From: Nitrospinaceae bacterium
Lineage (GTDB): Bacteria > Nitrospinota > Nitrospinia > Nitrospinales > Nitrospinaceae
NCBI GenBank assembly: GCA_024644405.1
Contig: JAHELC010000007.1
Span: forward strand, 62,001 to 126,000
Direction of reading: 5' to 3'
DNA: 64,000 nt
Within the stretch, counting starts at the first letter, position 1, and each line of letters begins with the position of its first letter. This document shows, piece by piece, positions 45,501-54,134 of the stretch. Both the position numbers and the translations under genes were made by a program. Under the pieces are notes generated by a model that saw nothing but the letters and a program-made list of their open reading frames with translations, had not been told where the DNA came from and ran no database searches.

Positions 45501-46253
45501 GTGACACGATACCTTAATCTAATGCGTAACATTTCCAACTGGAGCCTTTACCTGGGAATCAAATTCGGGTTCACCCGGCCGGATCCCATTCATTTCACCA
45601 CCCGGTCCGGCGTGGTGGTGGAGGTTCCCCGACGCCTGCTGCAAACCTTCAAGGAAGTTTTCATGGATGAGTGTTATATGAATGGACTCCAAAGAAGTAT
45701 CCCAAATGGGGGATCGGTAATAGACATCGGGGCCAATGCCGGATTCTTTTCCCTGTTCGCCGCCGCCCGGTTCGACCACCCGCGTATTTTCAGCTATGAA
45801 CCGATTCCGGTCAATTTCAAGCAACTGGAACAAAACCGTCAATTGAATGCCAGGTACGACATTCATCCCCACCAAAACGCGGTGGCCGGAAAAGCGGGAG
45901 AAATTACCCTGACCTTCGATCCCAGTGATTCCTTCACCACCAGCGCTTCGATGACGCGGCAACAGGAAGGCGAAGCAATCAAGGTCAACTGCGTCACCCT
46001 GCAGGATATTTTTGAGACCTACGGATTGGATCGGTGCGATTTCCTGAAAATGGATTGCGAAGGCGCGGAATACGATATCTTCTACAACTGCTCGGACGAT
46101 ATCATGTCGCGCATCGATCAAATCGCTATGGAAGTCCATAAAGGATCGGAACCAAAGCACGATATCGAATCACTGGAAGAGTTTTTTAAACATCATGGGT
46201 TCAAGACCCAGCGCCGTCCTGTCGACATGCTCTGGGCCTGGAAACCCAACTAA
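45501..46253 (+). CDS. FkbM family methyltransferase
   Basis: 250 residues, GTG start with GGAGG five bases upstream. The methyltransferase core has GSVIDIGANAGFFSLFAAAR near 75, YEPIPVNFKQLEQN near 100, VTLQDIFETYG near 165 and FLKMDCEGAEYDIF near 178, all typical of FkbM proteins, which methylate hydroxyl groups of sugars, polyketides or lipids. The ABC transporter genes begin 15 bp downstream, but a functional link is not evident. Confidence 0.88.
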   Translation: MTRYLNLMRNISNWSLYLGIKFGFTRPDPIHFTTRSGVVVEVPRRLLQTFKEVFMDECYMNGLQRSIPNGGSVIDIGANAGFFSLFAAARFDHPRIFSYEPIPVNFKQLEQNRQLNARYDIHPHQNAVAGKAGEITLTFDPSDSFTTSASMTRQQEGEAIKVNCVTLQDIFETYGLDRCDFLKMDCEGAEYDIFYNCSDDIMSRIDQIAMEVHKGSEPKHDIESLEEFFKHHGFKTQRRPVDMLWAWKPN

Positions 46254-46268
46254 CTTTTAAATATTCTT

Positions 46269-47336
46269 ATGGTTCGATTGGAAGGCATCACCAAATCGTT
46301 TGGTCCCAAGACGGTGCTGGAGGATTGTTCCCTGGCGATCGAAGAAGGTGAGCGGTTTGTGCTCCTGGGTCAAAGCGGGTGCGGCAAGACCACTTTGCTC
46401 CGCCTGATCGCCGGCTTCGACCAACCCGACCGCGGCCGCATATTGATCGGCGGACAGGAGGTCGGCGCGCTTCCCGTCGAACAGCGTCCTGTGGGCTTCA
46501 TCTTCCAGCGGCACGCGTTGTTCCCGCACATGAACGTTTACGACAATATCGCCGTCGGCCCCCGGGTGCGGGGCATCCCGGAAAACGAAATAGAACCCCA
46601 GATCGATGAGTTGCTGGAAGTCACCCGCCTCACCGGGTTGCGCCACGCGTGGCCGGGTCAACTGAGCGGCGGGGAATCGCAACGGGTGGCGCTGGCACGC
46701 GCCGTCATCAACAAACCCAAAGTACTTTTGCTGGACGAACCGTTGTCCGCGCTGGATGAAAGTCTGCGCCAGAACCTGCGCGAAGAATTAATAGACATGC
46801 AACGCGCCTTCGGCATCACGTTCCTGTTCGTCACCCACGACCAGGAAGAGGCGATGAGCCTGGCCGACCGCATGAGCATTCTGGAAGGCGGCAGTCTTCT
46901 GCAGGTGGACACGCCGCAGGTACTTTATGATTCACCGGCGGATCCTTTCACCGCCTCGTTTCTGGGAGAAATCAACCGGCTGGAAGGCACCGTACTCCGG
47001 CAAACGGGGAATCAGGTCACGCTTTCACTCCAGGAAGCGGGAACTATAACGGCATTATCCAATACCCCCTACACTAAAAATGAAAAGTTGAATTGTTACC
47101 TGCGGCCGGAACGTCTGCTATTGAAGGACCAGGGGGCGGGCGAAGCCGTCAACCGCCTCGAGGGCACCGTCATACAAAAACTGTTTTTCGGCAACCGGTT
47201 CCAATACCGGTTACAATTGACTAACGAAAGCGTCCTGAATGTGCAAGTGCCCTCCGGCGAAAGCGCCGTCTGGGAAAAAGGCGATTCCCTTTCGGTCACC
47301 TTCGCTTACCGGGACGTGTATTTGTTCACCCCATAA
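46269..47336 (+). CDS. ABC transporter ATP-binding protein with TOBE-like C-terminal domain
   Basis: 355 residues. Walker A GQSGCGKTTLLRLIAG near 36-51, Q-loop FIFQRHALFPHMNVYDNI, signature LSGGESQRVALARAV near 132, Walker B VLLLDEPLSALD and switch VTHDQEEAM are all intact. The C-terminal 120 residues (from FLGEINRLEGTV) resemble the TOBE regulatory domain of PotA/UgpC/CysA-type ATPases. It is followed by an amino-acid-type binding protein and permease, whose usual ATPases are only about 240 residues and lack this domain. Confidence 0.92.
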   Translation: MVRLEGITKSFGPKTVLEDCSLAIEEGERFVLLGQSGCGKTTLLRLIAGFDQPDRGRILIGGQEVGALPVEQRPVGFIFQRHALFPHMNVYDNIAVGPRVRGIPENEIEPQIDELLEVTRLTGLRHAWPGQLSGGESQRVALARAVINKPKVLLLDEPLSALDESLRQNLREELIDMQRAFGITFLFVTHDQEEAMSLADRMSILEGGSLLQVDTPQVLYDSPADPFTASFLGEINRLEGTVLRQTGNQVTLSLQEAGTITALSNTPYTKNEKLNCYLRPERLLLKDQGAGEAVNRLEGTVIQKLFFGNRFQYRLQLTNESVLNVQVPSGESAVWEKGDSLSVTFAYRDVYLFTP

Positions 47337-47349
47337 CCGGAATTTTATT

Positions 47350-48171
47350 ATGCTACATAACCCGCGCCTCTCCATTCAATCGTTTTTATTATTCCTGATC
47401 CTTCTGGTTCTGTTACCGGCCTGCGGTCCGGATTCCGGGAGCGTCCCCAAAAAAATAAAAGTCGCGACCGACGCCACCCTGGTTCCCATGTCGTTTATGA
47501 ACGACCAGAACCAGATCGACGGATTCGACCGTGCGCTGATGGAAGCCATTGCCAAACAGGCCGGCCTCGAGCTGGAAATGGTCAACGTGGAATGGGCGGG
47601 TCTGCTGGGCGGACTGACCACCGGCAAGTACGACGCCGCCATCAGCTCCATCACTATTCTGGAAGAGCGCCAAAAGAAAATGGGGTTCAGTTCCCCTTAC
47701 CTGAAAAGCGGCCTGGCCATTGTCGTGCGCAAAGAGACAAAAGGGGTGGCGACCATGGAGGACCTGCGAAACAAAAACATGCTGGTGGGGGCGCAACGCG
47801 GCACGACCGCCTATTTTTACCTGAAAGATCATCCCGCCATCCGCAACCTGGGTTACGAATCGTACGGGCATGCCGTACAGGATTTGATCAAGGGAGAACT
47901 CGACGCGGTACTGGGGGAGAGTACCGGTACGCTGTACTACAAACGCAAGGAGAAACCGGTGTTCGACAAGATCAAGATGGTGGGGGAAATCCTGACAAAC
48001 GAATATTACGGGATCGCCGTGCGCAAGGACAACCCGGCGTTACTGGAAGCCCTCAACAAGGCGCTGAAAACCCTGTTGACCAACGGCACGGTGAAACGAT
48101 TGCATCAGCAATGGGACCTCGGTCAGGCGGCGGTGATACCTGCACCCGGCGAAGCACCGCCAACAGGATGA
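47350..48171 (+). CDS. ABC transporter solute-binding lipoprotein, family 3
   Basis: 273 residues from the ATG at 47350. The frame is open to 47239 inside the ATPase gene, but that stretch is not protein-like. A lipoprotein signal (hydrophobic 9-23, LLPAC) is followed by the amino-acid-binding fold: KVATDATLVPMSFMNDQNQIDGFD, GLTTGKYDAAISSITILEERQ, VGAQRGTTAYFYLKD near 150 and YYGIAVRKDNPALLEALNKAL. Family 3 members bind polar amino acids, opines or similar compounds. It runs with the ATPase before it and the permease after it. Confidence 0.92.
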   Translation: MLHNPRLSIQSFLLFLILLVLLPACGPDSGSVPKKIKVATDATLVPMSFMNDQNQIDGFDRALMEAIAKQAGLELEMVNVEWAGLLGGLTTGKYDAAISSITILEERQKKMGFSSPYLKSGLAIVVRKETKGVATMEDLRNKNMLVGAQRGTTAYFYLKDHPAIRNLGYESYGHAVQDLIKGELDAVLGESTGTLYYKRKEKPVFDKIKMVGEILTNEYYGIAVRKDNPALLEALNKALKTLLTNGTVKRLHQQWDLGQAAVIPAPGEAPPTG

Positions 48172-48256
48172 ATTGGGCAAGGCCCGGCCGGCGAAGCGCC
48201 GGAGCAAACTAATTCATAGACCTTCCCCTCTCTGGAATACTCCACTTGGATAAACC

Positions 48257-49015
48257 ATGAAGACATCCAGCCACGCCAACGCAAAAACTCATTGGGGCTG
48301 GAACGCGGCGGTGTTACTCAGCTTCGTGTTCCTGATCTATCTACCCGCACAGGAAGTTTTTCTGGAACGGGAAGTCGAAGGCGGCTACCTGGCGCTTCTC
48401 AAACTCCTGCCGATGGGCATCGCCTACACCCTGGGCGTGACGCTGATGGGAAGCGCGGCGGCGATTGCCGTGGGCTTGCTGGTGGGACTCGCCAAACTGT
48501 CGCGCAACAGGGCGGTGCTGATGGCGGCGGACCTTTATACCGAGATTCTACGCGGCATTCCTTTACTGGTATTATTGTTTTATGTGTATTACGCCCTGGG
48601 AGAATTTTTCAGCATCCACAAACTGGCGGCAGCGGTGATGGGATTCGGGTTCTGTTACGGCGCCTATATGGCCGATGTGTTCCGCGCCGGCGTGGAGGCC
48701 ATCCCGAAAGAGCAGGGCGAGGCGGCGCGCAGTCTCGGTATGAACGAACGCCAGGCCATGTTCCAGATCATCCTGCCGCAGGCGATGCGCACCATCGTCC
48801 CCGCCGTCGGCAACCAGACGCTGGGTATGTTAAAAGATACCAGTCTCGTGTCGGTGCTGGCGATTTCGGATATCCTGCGCGTCGCCAACGAATACGCCAC
48901 CCGCCACTTCAATTATTTCGAAACCTATACCTATATCGCCCTGACCTACCTGGCACTCACTCTCCTGTTGGCCAAAGGCGTTGCGTGGCTTGAAAACCGC
49001 TCGCGGATTGTTTAA
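48257..49015 (+). CDS. Polar amino-acid-type ABC transporter permease
   Basis: 252 residues with five to six membrane helices. LLKLLPMGIAYTLGVTLMGS begins the HisM/GlnP-type domain. TEILRGIPLLVLLFYVYYAL near 95 and the EAA loop EAIPKEQGEAARSLGMNERQAMFQIILPQAMR (about 148-180, read in parts) contact the ATPase. It is a single permease, presumably a homodimer. The gene end overlaps that of the convergent mscS gene by four bases. Confidence 0.92.
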   Translation: MKTSSHANAKTHWGWNAAVLLSFVFLIYLPAQEVFLEREVEGGYLALLKLLPMGIAYTLGVTLMGSAAAIAVGLLVGLAKLSRNRAVLMAADLYTEILRGIPLLVLLFYVYYALGEFFSIHKLAAAVMGFGFCYGAYMADVFRAGVEAIPKEQGEAARSLGMNERQAMFQIILPQAMRTIVPAVGNQTLGMLKDTSLVSVLAISDILRVANEYATRHFNYFETYTYIALTYLALTLLLAKGVAWLENRSRIV

Positions 49016-49830
49016 GCCGCCTGATCCATATGGACATCCATTTGCGGGAACGGAATGGAAACACCCTGGGCGTCAAAGTCCTGTTTGATTTTTTCGGTCA
49101 AATCCCATTTGACCGCCCAATAGTCATCGGTTTTGACCCAGGGACGCGCCACAAAATTCACACTGCTGTCCGCCAGTTCCGAGAGAGCCACCTTGGGTGC
49201 CGGATCCTTGAGTACTCGCTCATCGGACGTCATGGCTTCCATCAGGATATTCTTGGCTTTTTTAATGTCATCCCCGTATCCAATGCCAAATACCATATCG
49301 ATTCTCCGCGTGTCCCGCGCCGAAATATTGGTGATGGTCCCGCCGTAGATCGTGCCGTTGGGAACAATAATTTCCCGGTTGTCCGCGGACAGGATGATGG
49401 TGTTGAAAATCGTGATTTTTTCGACTTTGCCGATGATGCCTCCGGCCTCGATGGTATCCCCCACATGGAAGGGGCGAAAGATAATCAACAGGACGCCAGA
49501 GGCAAAATTCTGCAGAGAACCCTGTAGCGCCAGACCCACCGCCAGTCCCGCGGCACCCAGCAGAGCGATCAGCGACGTGGTGTTGACGCCCAGCATATCC
49601 AACGCTGCGATCACGACGAAGAGCAGTAACATGGCTTTGGCAATCGAAGCAATGAATTCAATCAGCATAGCCTCTATTTTCGCGTTGACAAGCAACCTTT
49701 TTAGGACCTTGACCAGGACTTTGGTGATTAACCGCCCCACAATTACAATGGCGAGTGCCAGTCCGATATTTATGGACCAGGGAACCACATACATCGCTAT
49801 AATATTTTCCATATCAATCCCTAAAAGCAT
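49012..49830 (-). CDS. Small-conductance mechanosensitive channel, MscS family
   Basis: 272 residues from the ATG at 49830, with GGAGGT directly upstream (the ATG at 49842 lies before it). There are three N-terminal helices; the pore helix contains LLGAAGLAVGLALQGSLQNFASGVLLI near 90-115 (glycine/alanine packed). The beta domain has FHVGDTIEAGGIIGKVEKIT and PNGTIYGGTITNIS, and the C-terminal alpha/beta domain ends at IPFPQMDVHM. It opens under membrane tension and vents solutes after osmotic downshift. Single gene, convergent with the permease. Confidence 0.95.
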   Translation of the reverse strand: MLLGIDMENIIAMYVVPWSINIGLALAIVIVGRLITKVLVKVLKRLLVNAKIEAMLIEFIASIAKAMLLLFVVIAALDMLGVNTTSLIALLGAAGLAVGLALQGSLQNFASGVLLIIFRPFHVGDTIEAGGIIGKVEKITIFNTIILSADNREIIVPNGTIYGGTITNISARDTRRIDMVFGIGYGDDIKKAKNILMEAMTSDERVLKDPAPKVALSELADSSVNFVARPWVKTDDYWAVKWDLTEKIKQDFDAQGVSIPFPQMDVHMDQAA

Positions 49831-50025
49831 TTTGACCTCCATTGGGTGATTTATAACTTCGCGCTTATTCTGGCTGAAAATAAGGGATAATCTACCATAA
49901 ATGCTTTGCCAACGAAAAACCGGGGTTTTTTTATGGGGAATAAAATGTGCTACCCTCCGGTCATAGAATTATATTAAAAGTAAGGGGAGATTGAGTGACG
50001 ACAACCGGGAAAGGGAGAATCAGTG

Positions 50026-50382
50026 ATGTATAAATACTTGTATAACAACCAGATCCATTTTGCGTCCGGGTTCCAGGAGGCGAGGAAGCAATCGGGGCAT
50101 GCCCTGCCGGAAGGCATCAACCCGATCAGTCATTTCATTGTTCGCATTTGGCAATGGGATGAAAACGAAAAGGACTACTCCATTGAAGTTTTCGATGCAC
50201 CGGGACATCAGCTATTCCAGGAGTATGACGATGCCCTCGATTGTTTTAAGGTGCAGGCTATCCATTACCCCGAGGAAGCCGCAGAGGAGATCAAACTGGA
50301 GTTGGTCCAGTACCACCGGGGAAAAGTCACCACCTATTATTCTAAAATCCTGTTTCCGCCGGTGCTGGCAAGGGAAGCATAA
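50026..50382 (+). CDS. Unknown small protein, first of a tandem pair
   Basis: 118 residues, ATG at 50026 with GGGAGA upstream (a GTG lies one codon earlier). No family recognised. It is a paralog of the gene at 50510: both share MYKY, FxEAR, ISHxxVRxWQWDxxExDY, PGHQxF, YDxAL and IKLELV at matching positions. It is mixed alpha/beta, acidic, with no signal peptide or membrane helix, so probably cytoplasmic. Confidence 0.7.
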   Translation: MYKYLYNNQIHFASGFQEARKQSGHALPEGINPISHFIVRIWQWDENEKDYSIEVFDAPGHQLFQEYDDALDCFKVQAIHYPEEAAEEIKLELVQYHRGKVTTYYSKILFPPVLAREA

Positions 50383-50509
50383 CTTGTTGTATTAAATAGT
50401 ATAATTAGCGTGAGACTTTTCAACTTGCGCAGACTCTCCATTTTTATTACTATCCATGCGTTCAATCTGTATTCCGGGCCACGGGATGCACATCTTAGGG
50501 GGGGACCGC

Positions 50510-50866
50510 ATGTACAAATATTCTTTCAGAGGACAGGTCCATTCGGCGCAGGATTTTTATGAAGCCCGCAACAAGGCTGGCTTGCCTTTGCCCGACACGT
50601 TCCAGTCTATCAGCCATTACGTGGTGCGCCTCTGGCAATGGGATGATGCGGAACGGGATTATGCGGTCGAAATCCTCAACACTCCCGGGCATCAAATCTT
50701 CAATGCCTATGACGAAGCACTGGTCTGCTACAACACGCTGACGGAATTTTTTCCGGATGAAATTGCGAATGATATCAAGCTGGAGTTGGTGCATTTTCAT
50801 CTGGGTGAAATCTATGAACTGGAGTCCACGGTCCTTTGTCCTCCCGTCCACTCCTGGAGATGGTAG
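50510..50866 (+). CDS. Unknown small protein, second of a tandem pair
   Basis: 118 residues from the ATG at 50510, which has an AGGGGGG ribosome site; the frame extends to 50456 without one. Same length as its paralog at 50026 and about 45 percent identical by eye, ending PPVHSWRW. The conserved core VVRLWQWDDAERDYAVEI suggests a compact domain. Function unknown. Confidence 0.7.
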   Translation: MYKYSFRGQVHSAQDFYEARNKAGLPLPDTFQSISHYVVRLWQWDDAERDYAVEILNTPGHQIFNAYDEALVCYNTLTEFFPDEIANDIKLELVHFHLGEIYELESTVLCPPVHSWRW

Positions 50867-51101
50867 GCCCTGCCAACCCATAAACCCGCGTGCCTTAAAA
50901 CTTCCCGCTGAATCCCCGGGGCCATCGGTTCCTGCCCCTGCCTTGTATCTTCCTCTTGATTGTAACAACACACACTGATAAAGTTCTTTTATCCGAATAA
51001 ACACCTTCTGAACAGGCTCTATATAGACAAGAGGGATACAAGGGTTCATTCACCGGCCAACGGACAATTTTCGAATTGGCCTATCAACCAAGGAGGACAC
51101 C

Positions 51102-51314
51102 ATGTCCGACAGCGTCTACAAAGTCATTGAACTGGTAGGAACCAGCACCAAATCCTGGGAAGATGCCGCCCAACACGCGGTGGAAACCGCTTCCAAATCA
51201 TTGGACGACCTCAGAGTCGCGGAGATCAGTAAACTGGACCTGAAAATGGAAAACGGCAAAATCACGGCCTACCGCGCCCGTGTCCACCTGTCGTTCAAAT
51301 ATAAAGGCTCTTAA
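51102..51314 (+). CDS. Dodecin family flavin-binding protein
   Basis: 70 residues forming a small dodecameric shell that stores or buffers flavins. SVYKVIELVGTSTKSWEDAA (4-23) and LRVAEISKLDLKMENGKITAYRARVHLSF give the helix packed on a three-stranded sheet of the family. AAGGAGG precedes the ATG. Single gene just before the tmRNA gene. Confidence 0.93.
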   Translation: MSDSVYKVIELVGTSTKSWEDAAQHAVETASKSLDDLRVAEISKLDLKMENGKITAYRARVHLSFKYKGS

Positions 51315-51373
51315 CTCTTTATTTTACTGTTAGTAACAGGTCTCCTGCCGTGACGTCGCCGGGTGGGACTTCA

Positions 51374-51402
51374 TTGGAATTCGCCGGCGGGGATGTTATA
51401 TT
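51374..51402 (+). promoter_or_regulatory. Promoter of the tmRNA gene
   Basis: TTGGAA and TATATT are exactly 17 bp apart (an overlapping TATTAT also fits). Initiation would leave a leader of about 25 bases before the mature tmRNA end at 51434, to be removed by RNase P. Confidence 0.6.
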
Positions 51403-51433
51403 ATAGATGGGTATTCCCACACACCTCACATTT

Positions 51434-51795
51434 GGGGGCGATCTGGATTCGACGGGAGTATTGAGATCAAAGTTGCATGCACGGGATGCCGTTGGCCCGT
51501 AAAAAAACGGCACTAACCATAATCGCCAACGATTATGATGTTGCAGTAGCCGCGTAAACTCGTTTTACCTGGTTACCGTTCTCTATTCTTTTGTTCGTGA
51601 GGTTTAGAAGAACGTCATTTTAGCGAACGAGCTTCGTGCCCAGCGTCTCGGGGGTACGCGGTGATCGAGAGACTGGTTCGGGTGAAATCCTGTTCGCTGG
51701 AGTAGCCCGAACGAGACCCAAAGAGCGAACTAAGCATGTAGACGCTTTGCGTTGACGACTTTCGGACGGGGGTTCGATTCCCCCCGCCTCCACCA
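51434..51795 (+). ncRNA. ssrA: Transfer-messenger RNA (one-piece tmRNA)
   Basis: Rescues stalled ribosomes by alanyl-tRNA mimicry and tags the nascent protein. The 5' end GGGGGCGATCTGGATTCGAC is the conserved tmRNA start, and GGGGGCG pairs with CGCCTCC before the encoded ACCA end. The T-arm GGGGGTTCGATTCCCCC is near the 3' end. The tag frame runs from GCC at 51525 to TAA at 51555 and encodes ANDYDVAVAA, with the usual hydrophobic AA tail that proteases recognise. It is one continuous molecule, not the permuted two-piece form. Confidence 0.97.
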
Positions 51796-51949
51796 AATTA
51801 CATTTGGATGAAATTTTGCTGGAACCCGGTTGGCAAATTTAATCTTCTCTCGCCGACAGAGGTTCCAGTACAATTGGGTCCAATGCCACGCTGGGTAAAC
51901 TCGACCTCCGCGTAAGAGCTGGAACCTGCTTGACTATATTAAAAGCTCT

Positions 51950-52213
51950 TCAGTAATCCGTTGGCTGTCTCTGGAACATGTCCCGTTGCTGGTCGAAATC
52001 GGTCTGGACGGATTCGTCCCGACACGAAATCCCCCGGTCCCGGACTTCGGCATTGACGGTTCTCCGGTCTTTGGGGGGCACCAGCAGTTTCCCCATCAAT
52101 ACTTCACACAGTTCCGCCGAAGACATTTTGGATGCGTCAGTGGGGCTGATCTTGGCGCAGCTCAACAACAGGCACAGGAGCATACCCACGATTACAAATC
52201 CAAGTAATTTCAT
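51950..52213 (-). CDS. Small lipoprotein of unknown function
   Basis: 87 residues from the ATG at 52213 (GAGGAAAATC upstream). The frame is open to 52315 but that part lacks a ribosome site. The signal MKLLGFVIVGMLLCLLLSC ends in a lipobox cysteine. The mature part is acidic and short, with two further cysteines (SSAELCEVLMG and GISCRDE) that may pair. No family recognised. Confidence 0.7.
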   Translation of the reverse strand: MKLLGFVIVGMLLCLLLSCAKISPTDASKMSSAELCEVLMGKLLVPPKDRRTVNAEVRDRGISCRDESVQTDFDQQRDMFQRQPTDY

Positions 52214-52385
52214 GATTTTCCTCGATTCAAGGGGTTTGTTATACTGAAATATAACAGATTTCCTCCTGCCTGCGGACCTGAAATAATTCTTCTTAAATAA
52301 ACCAAAATCATTCACAAACCGCCCTTTAATGCAGGATCCGGTAAATATCGAATTACGTGGAAGGATTATCGCCTACACTATTTAT

Positions 52386-52772
52386 ATGAAGTCTTCCATT
52401 AAAAAGGTAAAAATTGCGGCAGGCGTTGTGGGTCTCGTGTTGTTGCTGGCGTTGACGGTGACGCTGTATATCAAAGACTCCGAAACGGTGCAGGAAGCCA
52501 TGAGGGTGCGTGCTTATGTCGTCAACTTTTGTATGGAAAACACCCGTTATCCTAAAAAGGAGGAGTTCGAAAAGCGCTTCCCCAGACTGGCCGCCGATCC
52601 CGACTGGTCCTACTCACCCGGCGAAGAACTACAAACCGGAACGTTCCAGTATCCGTTGAATCTGCCCGTTCCCTCCGCTCCGGGTTATTCCAAATTCTCG
52701 GTACACATACCCGTTGTTGATACCTACGCCGTAACCAATCCCTGCCAGGTATTCTCCAGAGAGCTTCTTTGA
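52386..52772 (+). CDS. Single-pass membrane-anchored protein, pilin-like in layout
   Basis: 128 residues from the ATG at 52386; the frame is open to 52329. A basic N-terminus is followed by one membrane helix (about 8-28) and a small extracytoplasmic domain (FCMENTRYPKKEEFEKRF, WSYSPGEELQTGTFQYPL). The helix then YVVNFCMENTRYP resembles minor pilins or the C-terminal domain of type IV pilin-like proteins, but no prepilin cleavage site is present. Function unknown. Confidence 0.6.
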   Translation: MKSSIKKVKIAAGVVGLVLLLALTVTLYIKDSETVQEAMRVRAYVVNFCMENTRYPKKEEFEKRFPRLAADPDWSYSPGEELQTGTFQYPLNLPVPSAPGYSKFSVHIPVVDTYAVTNPCQVFSRELL

Positions 52773-52793
52773 GGCGATTCAGATTATTAAGTT

Positions 52794-53225
52794 TTAACTA
52801 TAAAACCGATCCTCGAATTCGGGGTCGGGCAAACGGCAAGTGTCGTATTTGCCGAACCATCGATAGCGGTTATTAGCAACGATGTCATAAATGAAGTCGC
52901 GGAGAAACCGGGGAATGATGAGGAAAATCATGCACAGCGGCCACGCTCTGTCCAGGTATTTTGAAATCCGGAGAATGGCAGTGGATTTCGCGGTCAACCG
53001 ATCACCTTCCAGCAGCATGATGGAATCCATCGGATCGGAATTCTTGCCATACTTCTTTAATACGGCCTGGCCGTAATCCGACTGCAGAGGTGCCAGTTTC
53101 AACCGTTCTTTCCGGTCACGGCGTAAAATAAAATTCACACTTCCATTACAGAGCTTGCACACTCCGTCATACAGCACAACGGGATGAGAAGCCGTATCGT
53201 CTTTCTGTATATTGTCCTCAGACAT
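52794..53225 (-). CDS. DCC (DUF393) family thiol-disulfide oxidoreductase-like protein
   Basis: 143 residues. The name-giving motif is VVLYDGVCKLCNGSVNFILRRD (about 16-37), with a C-x-x-C pair as in thioredoxin-like folds. LAPLQSDYGQAVLKKYG and IMLLEGDRLTAKSTAIL follow the family, ending with a region around FIYDIVANNRYRWFGKYDTC. The physiological role of DUF393 is unclear. Single gene. Confidence 0.92.
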   Translation of the reverse strand: MSEDNIQKDDTASHPVVLYDGVCKLCNGSVNFILRRDRKERLKLAPLQSDYGQAVLKKYGKNSDPMDSIMLLEGDRLTAKSTAILRISKYLDRAWPLCMIFLIIPRFLRDFIYDIVANNRYRWFGKYDTCRLPDPEFEDRFYS

Positions 53226-53311
53226 GGTGTTATTATACTCTCATGCCCCCGTTGCAAAGCCACTGATTTGTATAAGTGACTGAAATAACGTTTCGATTGT
53301 AGAGGTGACAA

Positions 53312-53641
53312 ATGGCCTACGATGAAGCATTGGCCGAACGGGTAAAGTTGATCTTAAAACGCAAACGGTCGGTCACGGAGAAGAAGATGTTCGGCGGTTT
53401 GTGCTTCATGGTCAACGGCAACATGGCCTGCGGCGTGGAAAAGAAGAAACTGGTGGTGCGCGTCGGCTCCGATGATTATGAGACTGCCCTCAAACGGAAG
53501 CACGTTCGCAAGATGGATTTTACCGGCAGGCCGCTCAAAGGATTTGTCTATGTCCTGCCGGAAGGCCTGAGCCGGGCCGATTCTCTAAACCTATGGGTGA
53601 ACAAGGGAATCCAATACGCCCAATCCCTCCCCAAGAAATAA
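53312..53641 (+). CDS. TfoX N-terminal domain protein
   Basis: 109 residues, ATG after GAGGTGAC. RSVTEKKMFGGLCFMVNGNMACGV (19-42) and VRKMDFTGRPLKGFVYV near 65-81 match the N-terminal domain of TfoX/Sxy proteins. It lacks the C-terminal half found in competence regulators, as is common for short members. A role in competence should not be assumed. Confidence 0.9.
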   Translation: MAYDEALAERVKLILKRKRSVTEKKMFGGLCFMVNGNMACGVEKKKLVVRVGSDDYETALKRKHVRKMDFTGRPLKGFVYVLPEGLSRADSLNLWVNKGIQYAQSLPKK

Positions 53642-53757
53642 AACTCCTTACATATCCACTCTCTAACGAGAGCTATTCTCAATTTTTGTTTTATTTTTCA
53701 GATAAATACTTTAATCTTGAACTAGCATTTAACAGCAATGGCTGGAGAGCAGAGAAC

Positions 53758-53958
53758 ATGAAAAATAAAGTACAGGGAGTCGTCATGCTGGCGGCGGGAA
53801 GTGTGCTGCTGTTCTGGGGCTACAATATGACCCAATCGGTTTCCTCCAAAGTCAATCAGGCGCTGAGCGGCGCCCCACCCGACAAAGCCATGGTGATTCT
53901 GGTCCTCGGCGGGCTGTGCGCGGCTTTCGGATTCTTCAAATTGTTCAAACTGCGCTGA
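53758..53958 (+). CDS. DUF3185 small membrane protein
   Basis: 66 residues from the ATG at 53758 (GGAGAGC upstream); the frame is open to 53593 inside the TfoX-like gene. Two helices flank a loop with SVSSKVNQALSGAPPDKAMVI, the DUF3185 pattern. Function unknown. Confidence 0.8.
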   Translation: MKNKVQGVVMLAAGSVLLFWGYNMTQSVSSKVNQALSGAPPDKAMVILVLGGLCAAFGFFKLFKLR

Positions 53959-54049
53959 AAACTCTCCCCGTATATCAACCGCCTGAATCCTCTAACTACT
54001 CAATATTATTGAAAGATTTGAGTTCCCTGTTCATTTCTTCGGTCCTATT

Positions 54050-54078
54050 TCTTATTCTTTCCTAACACTCTCCTAACA
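54050..54078 (+). promoter_or_regulatory. Pho-box-like direct repeat upstream of pstS
   Basis: CCTAACA-CTCT-CCTAACA gives two 7-base repeats at 11-base spacing, preceded at the same spacing by a weaker TCTTATT. PhoB boxes have this geometry, with a different consensus (CTGTCAT). It lies about 57 bp before the pstS ATG. Confidence 0.45.
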
Positions 54079-54134
54079 TTGGGCCGGTATTCTATTTACC
54101 GATAGAATATATTATTTAAAAAGGAGAAAAACTG

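Noticed and set aside
51760-51795. tRNA-like T-arm and CCA
   Set aside because: It belongs to the tmRNA, not to a separate tRNA.
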